Positions 24,414 through 32,624 of a stretch of 64,000 bases of DNA are shown here, in pieces. Every line of letters starts with the position of its first letter. Positions within the stretch are counted from its first letter, which is position 1. The notes under the pieces are model-generated. The model did no database searches. It saw nothing but the letters and a program-made list of their open reading frames with translations, and was not told where the DNA came from. Position numbers and translations under genes: made by a program. The stretch is from Rhodococcus_F sp040656415 (GTDB lineage: Bacteria; Actinomycetota; Actinomycetes; Mycobacteriales; Mycobacteriaceae), in the NCBI RefSeq assembly GCF_040656415.1, contig NZ_JBFAMC010000002.1:248001-312000 (forward strand), written 5' to 3'.

Positions 24414-26030
24414 ATGCAGCCGACCATTGCCCAGATCCTCACCCTCCCCGTCATGCGGGCAGGTTTGCCGGAGGTGCTCGGCGGGGGGAATCTCGAGCGG
24501 CCGGTGCGGTGGGTGCACATCTCCGATGTAGCTGACCTCACCGACCTCCTGCAGGGCGGGGAACTCGTCCTCACCACAGGTCAGCCGCTCGCTGACGAGA
24601 ACACCAGGGCCCGGTATCTCGCCGGGTTGGCCGAGGCGCGGGCTGCGGGCCTGGTCGTCGAGTTGGGCACCCATCTCGTTTCCGTGCCGCCCGAACTGGC
24701 GGCAAAGGCCGTCGAACTGGAACTTCCGGTAGTCGCATTGCACCGTCAGATCAGGTTTGTCGAGGTCACTGAGGAAGTACACCGATCGATCGTCGCCGAG
24801 CAGTATGAAGAGGTTGCGTTCGCACGACACGTGCACGAGGTCTTTACCGACCTGAGTATGAAACGGGCTGCGCTGAGCGAGATCGTCGATTCGGTGTCGG
24901 AGATCGTCGGCGCGCCCATCGTGCTCGAAGACCTCAACCGACAGGTCCTCGCGTTCGCGGCTCACGGACATCCGACGTCCGACCTCTTGGCCAACTGGGA
25001 ACGCCGCTCTCGTCTGACGCCCGTGTCCTCCTACACCGACATAGTCGGCCCCGAATCGTGGTTGACCACACCGGTCGGGCCCCACCGGCAGGAGTGGGGG
25101 CGCCTCGTCGTTCCACGTGCGCCGGACTCCGCAACGCGCGCGGGCACGGCCCTCGAGCGCGCTGCACAGGCCCTCGCCCTGCACCGGATGGTCGAGCAGG
25201 ATCGGACGGGACTGGAACAACGTGCCCAAAGCGGACTGGTCGACGAACTGTGCCGCGGCCGCATCCCGGATGAAGCCGAAGCCACCGCACGTGCGCATGC
25301 GCTGGGCCTTCAACCAGCGCTGAAGTATGTGCCTATCACGGTTCGGGTCAGCGAAACCATCAGCGCAGACCAGGTTCTGGCTCAGCGCCGCCAGGTCGGC
25401 ATGCTCGATGCTGTGCGGCACGCGGTGCGATCGGCACTCCAGACCGCTCTGACTGCGAACCGGCGACCCGGCCAGATCGACCTCCTACTGTCCGGGCCGC
25501 ACGTCGGTTCACTGGAGGATTCGGTCACTGATGTGTGTGTCGGGATCCGGGCCGCCTTGACGAGACTCGACAGTGTCTCGCACTGCGCGATCGGAGTCGG
25601 GTCGGAGTCGACCCGACTGCTCGACGCGGCGAGTGGGCTGGGTGACTCCGAGCACATTGCCGAGGTCGCCCTGTCGCTGCCTCAGGGGGACCAACCCTTC
25701 TATCGCGCAACGGACATCCGACTTCGCGGCCTGCTAGCCCTGATCAGGAACGATCCCCGGGTTCAGGCGTTCGCCGAAACCGAGCTGCGTGGGTTGCTCG
25801 AACACCGCACCCGCTACGGTGACGACGCGTTCGACCTCTTGCGTGCGTTCCTCGAAGTGGGCGGGAACAAGACCGAACTCGCCAAAAGGCTTCACCTCTC
25901 CCGGCCCACGCTGTACGCGAAATTGGCGGCGATCCAGCGCATCCTCGGCGTCGACCTCGACGACGCCGAGTCCCGCACCTCACTGCACACGGCCATGCTG
26001 ATCCTGGACACAACCAAACGCAGCGTTTGA
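24414..26030 (+). CDS. PucR-family transcriptional regulator
   Basis: The 538-residue protein has the PucR N-terminal sensory domain. It starts MQPTIAQILTLPVMRAGLPEVLGG and continues with the HISDVADLTDLLQGGELVLTTG signature. A GGDEF-like middle region follows. The C-terminal helix-turn-helix (GNKTELAKRLHLSRPTLYAKLAAIQRILG) is typical of this group. Such proteins activate catabolic operons for purines, polyamines, GABA or beta-alanine. It is divergent from mmsA; the 131 bases between the starts, AT-rich near 24360-24410, should hold its binding site. The start ATG at 24414 lies after TTACACTGTGTAA, a palindrome (24400-24412) that may itself be the operator. Confidence 0.88.
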   Translation: MQPTIAQILTLPVMRAGLPEVLGGGNLERPVRWVHISDVADLTDLLQGGELVLTTGQPLADENTRARYLAGLAEARAAGLVVELGTHLVSVPPELAAKAVELELPVVALHRQIRFVEVTEEVHRSIVAEQYEEVAFARHVHEVFTDLSMKRAALSEIVDSVSEIVGAPIVLEDLNRQVLAFAAHGHPTSDLLANWERRSRLTPVSSYTDIVGPESWLTTPVGPHRQEWGRLVVPRAPDSATRAGTALERAAQALALHRMVEQDRTGLEQRAQSGLVDELCRGRIPDEAEATARAHALGLQPALKYVPITVRVSETISADQVLAQRRQVGMLDAVRHAVRSALQTALTANRRPGQIDLLLSGPHVGSLEDSVTDVCVGIRAALTRLDSVSHCAIGVGSESTRLLDAASGLGDSEHIAEVALSLPQGDQPFYRATDIRLRGLLALIRNDPRVQAFAETELRGLLEHRTRYGDDAFDLLRAFLEVGGNKTELAKRLHLSRPTLYAKLAAIQRILGVDLDDAESRTSLHTAMLILDTTKRSV

Positions 26031-26126
26031 ACCGGTGCTCGCGTGAGGAGCGCGTATGCCGTTCTTGGTAGGTTGTCTGCCCACACGCAACAGGGGACGC
26101 GCGGACGGCGACGGCGAGGGGGACCG

Positions 26127-26474
26127 ATGACCGAGGATCGGCTGGAAGTTGACCGCGAGGCGTTGGTGCGGTGCATCGCGGCCTGCGACAGATTGGCCGC
26201 TGAAATGCGGGATCTCGGACAGCAGGCGCGCCGCGACCTCGCGCCCGATTCTTTCGGCCTCGGCGAAACTCATTTGCAGTCGGCGGCGGAACTGGCCGCG
26301 AGGTTCCGGGCGGCGGCGATCGGCGGTCCGGGGGTTGCGGACGAGAACACCGCGGTGGGAATCTTCGCCGCGCACGAGCGCTACGCCCTGGATCAGCGTG
26401 CGATTTTCGAGGCCGCTCTCGCCCGCTACGACGAGCAGGACGCGACGACCGCGGATCGGATCGCGGGGTTATAG
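26127..26474 (+). CDS. Small helical protein of unknown function
   Basis: The 115-residue, Ala/Glu/Arg-rich protein is predicted to be almost all helix. The first helix is VDREALVRCIAACDRLAAEM, the second ETHLQSAAELAARFRAAA, and the third near the C terminus is ERYALDQRAIFEAALARYDEQ. The helical-hairpin look and lack of a signal peptide recall small type VII secretion-related proteins, but there is no WxG motif, so no assignment is made. ATG 26127 follows GAGGGGGA. It starts about 100 bases after the PucR gene on the same strand. A strong two-way hairpin follows it. Confidence 0.6.
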   Translation: MTEDRLEVDREALVRCIAACDRLAAEMRDLGQQARRDLAPDSFGLGETHLQSAAELAARFRAAAIGGPGVADENTAVGIFAAHERYALDQRAIFEAALARYDEQDATTADRIAGL

Positions 26475-26490
26475 GCCGACCCCTGCCCAG

Positions 26491-26539
26491 TGCGCAGTTC
26501 TGCAGAACAAAGCCGAGTGCACTGCTGCAGATCTGCGCA
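26491..26539. terminator. Bidirectional hairpin terminator
   Basis: TGCGCAGTTCTGCAG (26491-26505) and CTGCAGATCTGCGCA (26525-26539) pair over 15 bp with one mismatch and a 19-base loop, between the convergent stops at 26474 and 26559. Confidence 0.7.
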
Positions 26540-26558
26540 TTCGTTCGCCGACCGCGCG

Positions 26559-27269
26559 TCAGCCCTGGTACTGCATCTCGTCGACGTTCGTCGTCACCTC
26601 GCGGTGGCGACGCGACCGCACGGAACGTACCGCCACGACGGTGAGTGCCAGCGCGACGAAGACGCCGCTGGCGATCGTGCCTGCCCCGCTTCCGGGGAAC
26701 AAGCCGTCGAGCAGCAACCAGATGCCGAATGTGAAGAACAGGATCGCGGCTCCCACGCGGATGAAGACTTGGGGCAGGTGCTTGCCGAGCAGGGCTCCGA
26801 CGACGATGGCGAGGCCATCAGCCGCCACCATGCCGACGGTCGACCCGAACCACACGCCGACTGTGTCGTGATCGGTGGCGAGCGTGACGGTGGCCAGCAT
26901 GGTCTTGTCGCCCAGTTCGGCGAGCAGAAAGGCGGACGTGACGGCCAGGAAGGCCGACCGCGTGGCCCGTCCGGCTTTTTGCTGCTCGTTTTCACTCAGG
27001 CTGTCGCCGCGCAGTGTCCACGCGCCGAAGATCAGGTACGCCACGCCGGCGATGATGCTGATCAGCCCTGTCGGGATGGCCACACCGAGGTAGTGCCCGA
27101 CGGCGACGGACATCAAGTGGACGACGGCGGTTGCGACGGTGATGGCCGAGATCACGACCCACCAGCGGTAGCGCAGGGCGAATGTCATCGCCATGAGTTG
27201 AGACTTGTCGCCCAGTTCGGCGACGAAAATGACAGCGAAGCTCAGCAAAACAGCGGCCAGCACAGGCAT
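26559..27269 (-). CDS. GDT1/TMEM165-type (UPF0016) cation exporter, probably for Mn2+
   Basis: The 236-residue membrane protein has two homologous halves, each with the signature acidic motif: AELGDKS at about 17-23 and AELGDKT at about 117-123. About six to seven helices are visible, with a charged loop (GDSLSENEQQKAGR) between the halves and a basic cytosolic tail. GDT1-type proteins move Mn2+ or Ca2+; bacterial relatives (MneA) export manganese. Here the gene follows a yybP-ykoY riboswitch, which senses Mn2+, so Mn2+ export is strongly supported. ATG 27269 follows AAGGAGG at 27270-27276. Confidence 0.9.
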   Translation of the reverse strand: MPVLAAVLLSFAVIFVAELGDKSQLMAMTFALRYRWWVVISAITVATAVVHLMSVAVGHYLGVAIPTGLISIIAGVAYLIFGAWTLRGDSLSENEQQKAGRATRSAFLAVTSAFLLAELGDKTMLATVTLATDHDTVGVWFGSTVGMVAADGLAIVVGALLGKHLPQVFIRVGAAILFFTFGIWLLLDGLFPGSGAGTIASGVFVALALTVVAVRSVRSRRHREVTTNVDEMQYQG

Positions 27270-27344
27270 CCTCCTTCGGTGGTCGGTCGGAGGATGACAG
27301 GCAGAGTCCTCCGGCCTGGCAGACGCGGGCGCGTCTGTTAGGCC
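27270..27344 (-). promoter_or_regulatory. Expression platform of the Mn riboswitch: nested hairpin and alternative Shine-Dalgarno pairings
   Basis: In the minus-strand RNA, GGCCT (27344-27340) and AGGCC (27317-27313) enclose a 7-bp stem CAGACGC/GCGTCTG (27337-27331 with 27326-27320). Its 5' arm overlaps the 3' end of the aptamer. Downstream, GGAGGA (27312-27307) can pair with TCCTCC (27294-27289). That TCCTCC can instead pair with the ribosome site AAGGAGG (27276-27270). The layout allows aptamer folding to choose between a free and a masked ribosome site. The mechanism is inferred from pairing only. Confidence 0.65.
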
Positions 27345-27460
27345 GAAGGTCTCGCCCACCGGCACAGCTGATGCGGCGTCGGTTCGCCAGGCCGGGTTCG
27401 GTGCGGTCGAGCACCGAGCCAGTATGTCGACACAGGCGATTGGGGGCTACTCCCCTTCGA
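27341..27460 (-). ncRNA. yybP-ykoY manganese riboswitch
   Basis: Read on the minus strand, the leader of the GDT1 gene contains the family's two conserved ends. These are GAAGGGGAGTAGC near the 5' side (27458-27446) and GCGAGACCTTCGGCC at the 3' side (27355-27341), whose GAAGG/CCTTC segments pair as P1. Between them are TCGACATACTGGCTCGG, a TCGGTGC/GCACCGA hairpin and ACCCGGCC, which fit the second conserved loop. This aptamer class binds Mn2+ and turns on manganese exporters, in agreement with the downstream gene. A covariance search with Rfam RF00080 would settle it. Confidence 0.88.
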
Positions 27461-27544
27461 TGCCAACAACGTTAGTGCGTTATCAATGAAATCGCAAAGG
27501 CGACAACAAGTTTGGGAGTCCCTGTAGTGAAGATTCGGACTGCC

Positions 27545-28072
27545 TCACGAGGCCAGCAGCATGGCCAAAACGGCGGTGTCGGGGTCGCTGATGGGATCGA
27601 TGCCGACTCGGCTGACCATAGACGTCACGGTCCCGTCCGCTTCTGCCTCGACCCAGGCGGCGCGGTGTTCGAGCCCTAGATGTGGGAGGCCGGGCAGCAG
27701 CACACAACCCGACGCGGCGCCCACGCATTCCGGCAGTGACGGCGTGGTCTCCGACGGCGGGTGCAGCATTATCAGCGCTGGCGGTTGGTGCTCGGCGAAC
27801 TGGCCCGGTTCGAGTGCGGACTCGCCGATAACAGGTCCCTCCGCGACCACGAGACCGACCGTCTCGGGCGCGGGTTCCTCAGGTAGGTCCTCGTGTGCTC
27901 CGAAGACGGTGGTGGTGTGCAGCAGTCCCGGAACCGAAGCCACTCGAACTGCGAGAGCCAGAAGCTGCGCCCATTCCTTGGTGGTGTCGGGCCAACGCCC
28001 GGAAATGACGAATCCCCGCAGAGTACCCTCGGCCTGGAAGGGCGAGATGCCGATGTAGCCGTCCTTGTTCAT
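27545..28072 (-). CDS. Hypothetical protein, function unknown
   Basis: The 175-residue protein begins MNKDGYIGISPFQAEG and has alternating hydrophobic and acidic stretches with a GLLHTTTVFGAHED segment. It has no signal peptide or membrane helix and no recognised domain. Many Pro, Glu and Gly residues suggest a compact cytosolic protein, perhaps a genus-level family. ATG 28072 is supported by GAGGAGGAGGT just upstream; the longer open frame to 28231 has no such site. It is divergent from the YhgE-like gene. Confidence 0.6.
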   Translation of the reverse strand: MNKDGYIGISPFQAEGTLRGFVISGRWPDTTKEWAQLLALAVRVASVPGLLHTTTVFGAHEDLPEEPAPETVGLVVAEGPVIGESALEPGQFAEHQPPALIMLHPPSETTPSLPECVGAASGCVLLPGLPHLGLEHRAAWVEAEADGTVTSMVSRVGIDPISDPDTAVLAMLLAS

Positions 28073-28289
28073 CTCTACCTCCTCCTCGGTGCGTGGAAGC
28101 GATCTCAGGCATGCCTCACTCCGCACCTCGTTGGGTACTTGAAGGATGCGCCTGATTGGGCCTGGCACACAAGAGCATGTGAGTGCCAATTTCGGACAAC
28201 AAAGCATTGTGAGCGGCCGATGGGACGTCACAGAGAAATCTCAGAGTAGCCACAATATCCGGCTACCCGATACCCCTATCGTGGGCGCA

Positions 28290-29636
28290 ATGATCTTTGA
28301 CCGCGCACGGAAATCCGCGAATCATGCCCAAACCGAGCCGACGCGAAAGGTCTTGAAGTCGCCGCGGGTCGCCGTGGCCGCGTTGTCTGGCCTGGTCGTG
28401 GCTTCCGCAGCAGGCCTCGGGTACGTGTTCCTGGGGGGAGGCAAGATTGACAGCCGGACCGTTGCGATCGTGAATACCGACGCGGGTGCGACAGTGGACG
28501 GAGAATCGGTGCGCGCCGGTGACAAGTTGATCGAGCAACTCGAAGCAGATGACTCCTTCGACTGGAAGGTAGTCGACGCGAGCGCGGCGTCGGATGACAC
28601 GTACTTCGCCACTGTGACCGTGCCGGAGGACTTCAGCGAAGCGGTTTCCTCCGTCCTGGGCACGAATCCGCGGCAGGCCACCCTCGACGTTGATGTCGAG
28701 GGCTCCGATCCTGCTGCATCCGACGAACTTTCCGGACTGGTGTCATCCCGGATCAGTGCGGACGGTATCGCCGATCTGCTGGCAGACATGTCCTCATCCA
28801 GGTCGACATTCCAAAGGGCGAGCTTCGCCGCGGGATTCCTCGCCGCCGGAACGTCCGCGGCCGACTCTGCTGTGCAGCAGCTCACCGAGGGCGCCGACTC
28901 CTTGATCCCGTATCTCGAGACAGCACGCTCCGGCGCAGTGGAACTGCAGGGTGTGGCTGATCAGATCGAGGGGGTGGTAGGTGAGACGTCGGGCACCGTG
29001 GACGACCTGGCAGGCAGACTGAGCGGATTGGGACTGACGTTGGGGCAAGCGACTGACAGCACCACCCAAATGCGGACGAGCGTCGACGGTGCCATCGGTC
29101 TCCTGAATGCGACTCCCCTTGCGCCGACCGTCGTCCCGTCTCTACAGCAGGTCAGTGACGATCTCGGACTGCTCTCGTCCCAGCTGGATTCGGTGCCCGG
29201 ACTGCTCGGCGACGAGGTCGGCCCCGGGACAGACCTCGGTGAACTGGTACGAGTCGCAATGGGACAGCTGACCGAGGCCAGTGATCAGCTCAGCAGCGCG
29301 GCACAGCAATTGAACGACGGCATCGTTCCGATCGCCGATCAGGCGTCGGGACTGCTCGACGGCGCCACATCACAGATCGTGGACGGCTTCGAGGCGCTGA
29401 AATCGCTTTCCGAGCAGGTGTCGACCGATATCGACGACGGTGTTGCGGCGATGCCGGCCCGCTCGTCCGCCCAGCAGACCCAGTTGGCGACGGTGTTGGC
29501 CGAACCGGTCGCGGTGACGCGCACTTTCTCCGCGTCCACCCCGACTCTCACGGCCGAACACCTCGCCATCGGATTCGCGATCACGACGGTTCTGCTGGGC
29601 GGTGTTGTGGCCTGGATGAGCAGGCGCACAGTCTGA
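28290..29636 (+). CDS. YhgE/Pip-like membrane protein with large extracytoplasmic domain
   Basis: The 448-residue protein has a transmembrane helix near residues 29-49 and another at the C terminus (about 422-442). The first outer part matches the YhgE/Pip N-terminal domain: VAIVNTDAGATVDG, FDWKVVDASAA, and FATVTVPEDFSEAV. The remainder is a long helical, Leu/Ser/Asp-rich coiled-coil-like stalk. Classical YhgE proteins end in a multi-helix permease-like bundle that is missing here, so the topology is more EsaA-like in outline. The function is unknown; a cell-envelope role is likely. ATG 28290 was chosen; GTG 28281 is possible. Its stop lies 3 bases from that of the convergent amidase. Confidence 0.7.
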   Translation: MIFDRARKSANHAQTEPTRKVLKSPRVAVAALSGLVVASAAGLGYVFLGGGKIDSRTVAIVNTDAGATVDGESVRAGDKLIEQLEADDSFDWKVVDASAASDDTYFATVTVPEDFSEAVSSVLGTNPRQATLDVDVEGSDPAASDELSGLVSSRISADGIADLLADMSSSRSTFQRASFAAGFLAAGTSAADSAVQQLTEGADSLIPYLETARSGAVELQGVADQIEGVVGETSGTVDDLAGRLSGLGLTLGQATDSTTQMRTSVDGAIGLLNATPLAPTVVPSLQQVSDDLGLLSSQLDSVPGLLGDEVGPGTDLGELVRVAMGQLTEASDQLSSAAQQLNDGIVPIADQASGLLDGATSQIVDGFEALKSLSEQVSTDIDDGVAAMPARSSAQQTQLATVLAEPVAVTRTFSASTPTLTAEHLAIGFAITTVLLGGVVAWMSRRTV

Positions 29637-29639
29637 CCT

Positions 29640-31076
29640 CTAGCGAGCGTCCTGGATCCGCCGCCATGGTGTCGCCTGCTCGAGTTCGAATGCCAACTCG
29701 AGCAGGGTCCGCTCGTCCCCGTGGTCTGCCGAGAAGTGGGACCCCAAAGGCAGACCCCGCGACGTCTCATGCATCGGCAGGGAGATGGCCGGACCACCCG
29801 CCGCGTTGTTCAGCGGTGTGAACCCCGTGAACGCGATGATCTTTTCGAACAACTCCTCGAAACTTTGTGTCGGCGACAGATATCCGAGTTCGGGTGTTGT
29901 GTGGGAAAGGGTCGGCGACAGGACCACGTCATACTTCTGGAAGATCTTCGCGTATTCGCGGTGAGTGCGCTGCAGTCGGTACAGCACACCGGGCGTCTTC
30001 GCAATGTTCTTGCGGTACAGCTTGGCCAGACCCTGTGTCAGATTGTCCGTGGCCTCACGGTCGAAGTCCGGCCCGAATATCCGCTTGCCTCCGTTGGAGA
30101 TAGCGAACGCCAGGAACCCCCAGTAGACGGCGAAGTCGTCCTCGAATGAGGGCTTGATCGGCATGGGGCACTCCTCGACGTGGTGCCCGAGCTGAGCCAA
30201 CAAGTCCGCGGTGGCTTGAACTGATTTTCGGGTCTCGTCGTCGGTGGGGGTGGCCGTCACGGAATCGACGACCACACCGATCTTCAGCCGGGTGCTGCTC
30301 GGTCCTTCGACCAACCGGGTTGGAGGCAGCGCCGGGTTGCGGTAGTAGCGTTCGGCGGCGGCCAACCAGCGGGCAGTGTCGCGCACCGAGCGGGTGACGG
30401 CGCCCTGCCCGACGATCCGGATCGGCATCGTCGTGTCCATAGCGTCGTTGACAGTGCGTCCGCGGGTCGGCTTCAGGCCGACGAGTCCACATGCGGCAGC
30501 AGGAATGCGGATGGATCCACCGCCGTCGTTGGCATGAGCGATCGGTACCACGCCCGACGCCACGAGTGCAGCCGAACCGCCTGAAGACGCCCCGGGAGAG
30601 AACGCGAGATTCCACGGATTGTGGACGGGTTCGGCGTTCATGAACTCGGTTGCCGGGCTGAACCCGAATTCCGGCAGGCGGCTCTTTCCGAGCGGGATTG
30701 CCCCGGTGGACAGGTACTGCTTGACGAAGTCCCCGTCCGTTCGGGCAGGCTTCCCCTTGAAGGCAACGCTTCCGTGCTGAGTGGGGAGGCCCGCTACGTC
30801 GACGTTGTCCTTGACGGCGGTCGGGACCCCGGCGAACATGCCCTGGTGCGGGCGGTCGGCCTTGATCAGCGCGCGATCGAAGTCGGTGCAGACGAATGCG
30901 TTCAGAGAGGATTCAACGGATTCGGCACGAGCGATCGCGGCCTCGGTCACCTCGCGGATCGACACTTCACGAGAGGCGATTCGTTCTGCGACCCCGGTGG
31001 CGTCGAGGTCGCCGAGAGCGTCGTCTCGGAAGGCGTGGACGAGTTTTTCGTCTCGGGCATCTATAGAGTCGGTCAC
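29640..31076 (-). CDS. Amidase-signature family hydrolase
   Basis: The 478-residue enzyme has the Ser-cisSer-Lys triad frame of amidases. The Lys lies in PTAVKDNVDV (about residue 89), and the Gly/Ser-rich block is SPGASSGGSAALVASGVVPIAHANDGGGSIRIPAA (about 161-195). It hydrolyses a C-N amide bond of unknown substrate in the cytosol. The length fits aryl- or aliphatic-amide amidases, not GatA, and no gatB/gatC is nearby. The start is ATG 31076. The gene is convergent with the YhgE-like gene and followed upstream by the sodA terminator. Confidence 0.87.
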   Translation of the reverse strand: MTDSIDARDEKLVHAFRDDALGDLDATGVAERIASREVSIREVTEAAIARAESVESSLNAFVCTDFDRALIKADRPHQGMFAGVPTAVKDNVDVAGLPTQHGSVAFKGKPARTDGDFVKQYLSTGAIPLGKSRLPEFGFSPATEFMNAEPVHNPWNLAFSPGASSGGSAALVASGVVPIAHANDGGGSIRIPAAACGLVGLKPTRGRTVNDAMDTTMPIRIVGQGAVTRSVRDTARWLAAAERYYRNPALPPTRLVEGPSSTRLKIGVVVDSVTATPTDDETRKSVQATADLLAQLGHHVEECPMPIKPSFEDDFAVYWGFLAFAISNGGKRIFGPDFDREATDNLTQGLAKLYRKNIAKTPGVLYRLQRTHREYAKIFQKYDVVLSPTLSHTTPELGYLSPTQSFEELFEKIIAFTGFTPLNNAAGGPAISLPMHETSRGLPLGSHFSADHGDERTLLELAFELEQATPWRRIQDAR

Positions 31077-31133
31077 GTCCGAAGTTTATTGGACGTCCGG
31101 TCGAATCAAAACAGCACTGTTCGCCAAAAAATG

Positions 31134-31180
31134 GCACGAGCGCACAGAAACACCGAAGTCGGCGTGCTGTGCGCTCGTGC
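31134..31180 (-). terminator. Intrinsic terminator of sodA
   Basis: On the minus strand GCACGAGCGCACAG (revcomp of 31167-31180) pairs perfectly over 14 bp with 31134-31147, and the stem is followed by CATTTTTTGGC (plus-strand A run at 31125-31131). A stem with a U tract is rare in this window and marks a strong Rho-independent end. Confidence 0.88.
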
Positions 31181-31195
31181 GAACTGGGGGATTAC

Positions 31196-31819
31196 CTACC
31201 CGATGAGGCCGGCACCCTGGGTGCGCGCGCGGTCGAAGCGTTCCGCTGCGTCCGCCCAGTTAACGACGTTCCACCAAGCCTTGACGTAGTCCGGCTTCAC
31301 GTTCTGGTAGTCGAGGTAGAAGGCGTGCTCCCACATGTCGAGCATGACGACGGGGATGATCGCGGCGGTGATGTTGCCGTGCTGATCGGTCATTTGCTCG
31401 ATGACCAGACGTTGACCGATCGTGTCGTAGCCCAGCAGTGCCCAACCGGAACCCTGGATGGTGGTCGCGACACCGGTGAAGTGGGCCTGGAACTTTTCGA
31501 ACGACCCGAATTGGTCATCGATGGCGGCAGCCAGGTCGCCCGTCGGCTTGTCGCCGCCGTTCGGGGACATGTTCTTCCAGAAGATGGAGTGGTTGGTGTG
31601 GCCGCCGAGGTTGAAGGCGAGGTTGCGCGAGAAAAGGAGCGCCTTGTCCGCGATCGTGCCGTCCTCGCGGGCCTCAGCCATCTTCTCGAGCGCTGTGTTC
31701 GCACCCTTCACGTAGGCGGCGTGATGCTTGTCGTGGTGCAACTCCATGATCTTGCCGGAGATGTGCGGCTCGAGGGCGGCATAGTCGTAGGGGAGATCCG
31801 GCAGCGTGTATTCAGACAC
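31196..31819 (-). CDS. sodA: Fe/Mn superoxide dismutase
   Basis: The 207-residue enzyme dismutates superoxide and has the same length as mycobacterial SodA. Metal ligands are visible: His28 in MELHHDKHH, His77 in TNHSIFW, Asp161 and His165 in DMWEHAFYLDY. The GSGWALLGY segment lines the active site. The GTG at 31819 gives MSEYTLPDL, matching the family start, and AAGGGA sits 5-6 bases before it; the ATG two codons upstream is less well placed. No secretion signal is present. Whether iron or manganese is used is not decided here. Confidence 0.93.
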   Translation of the reverse strand: MSEYTLPDLPYDYAALEPHISGKIMELHHDKHHAAYVKGANTALEKMAEAREDGTIADKALLFSRNLAFNLGGHTNHSIFWKNMSPNGGDKPTGDLAAAIDDQFGSFEKFQAHFTGVATTIQGSGWALLGYDTIGQRLVIEQMTDQHGNITAAIIPVVMLDMWEHAFYLDYQNVKPDYVKAWWNVVNWADAAERFDRARTQGAGLIG

Positions 31820-32022
31820 GAGCATCCCTTCTTTGCGGGCGTGCAAGCCCTGGTTTCTCGGGTGCGAGCGGACGTCGGACACCCGTCTTCCTTGATCCTC
31901 TTCGGGTTCTACCCAATCTCATTGGTACACCCTGCGCAATCAGGGAGCGGATGAGGGCGCTGCTCGGAAAGGAAAGTTCGGTCGTCCGAAAAGCGGTGTC
32001 GGTGCGGCGATGCCGTCTCGCG

Positions 32023-32550
32023 TCAGGCGCAGTGCTTGTCGGCGGCCCGGTCGAGTTGGGCCCGCTTGCGTGGCGACGGCGCCCCGTGTTCCACGTAGTG
32101 CGCCAGGTCCTCGAGCACCTGCCGACCAGCGCGCCGAAGCAACATCGCCATCCACCACCCTGCCAGCAGACCGAACACACCGCGGGTGGTGAACTCGGCG
32201 TCGTAACTGACCAGACTGCGCCGCTGGTCCACAGGGGTGACAGTCCAGCGGTTGCGTGCGACGGACAGGAAGCCCGGCTTCTCATGGGCCTCGTACGTAA
32301 GGCTTTTCGTGGAGTCGTCGTAGTCGATGATCGCTTCGGTCACGGAGGGGGCTACCCGGATGCCGGTTTGGCAGACTCGGCCCGCGACTGGCGCCTCACC
32401 GACGGTCGGCGAACCCGGGACTGCGGTTGAGGCGGGGACGACGGTGGCCCACTCGCCGATCTTGTCGAACCGACGGCCAATGACGTCCCAGACTGCGTCG
32501 GCGGACGCTACGATCTCTCTATCATTGGACAGTTTCATGCCTTTGAGCAT
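32023..32550 (-). CDS. SRPBCC (START-like) family protein
   Basis: The 175-residue protein has the polyketide-cyclase/START-like pattern. An opening strand KLSNDREIVASADAVWDVIGR is followed by the RFDKIGEWATVVPAS segment and strands LTYEAHEKPGFLSVARNRWTVTPV. A C-terminal amphipathic helix carries a basic end. Such proteins bind hydrophobic ligands in a cavity; the ligand is unknown. It is divergent from an MmyB-like regulator 75 bases away, a common pairing. Start ATG 32550 is used; ATG 32538 is a possible alternative. Confidence 0.75.
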   Translation of the reverse strand: MLKGMKLSNDREIVASADAVWDVIGRRFDKIGEWATVVPASTAVPGSPTVGEAPVAGRVCQTGIRVAPSVTEAIIDYDDSTKSLTYEAHEKPGFLSVARNRWTVTPVDQRRSLVSYDAEFTTRGVFGLLAGWWMAMLLRRAGRQVLEDLAHYVEHGAPSPRKRAQLDRAADKHCA

Positions 32551-32624
32551 GGTCTCACGTCGGTGGTGAGTCGATTCCCCGATAGGGAATCGGCGCCTGA
32601 GTATGTTTCTGGAACACCGACGTC

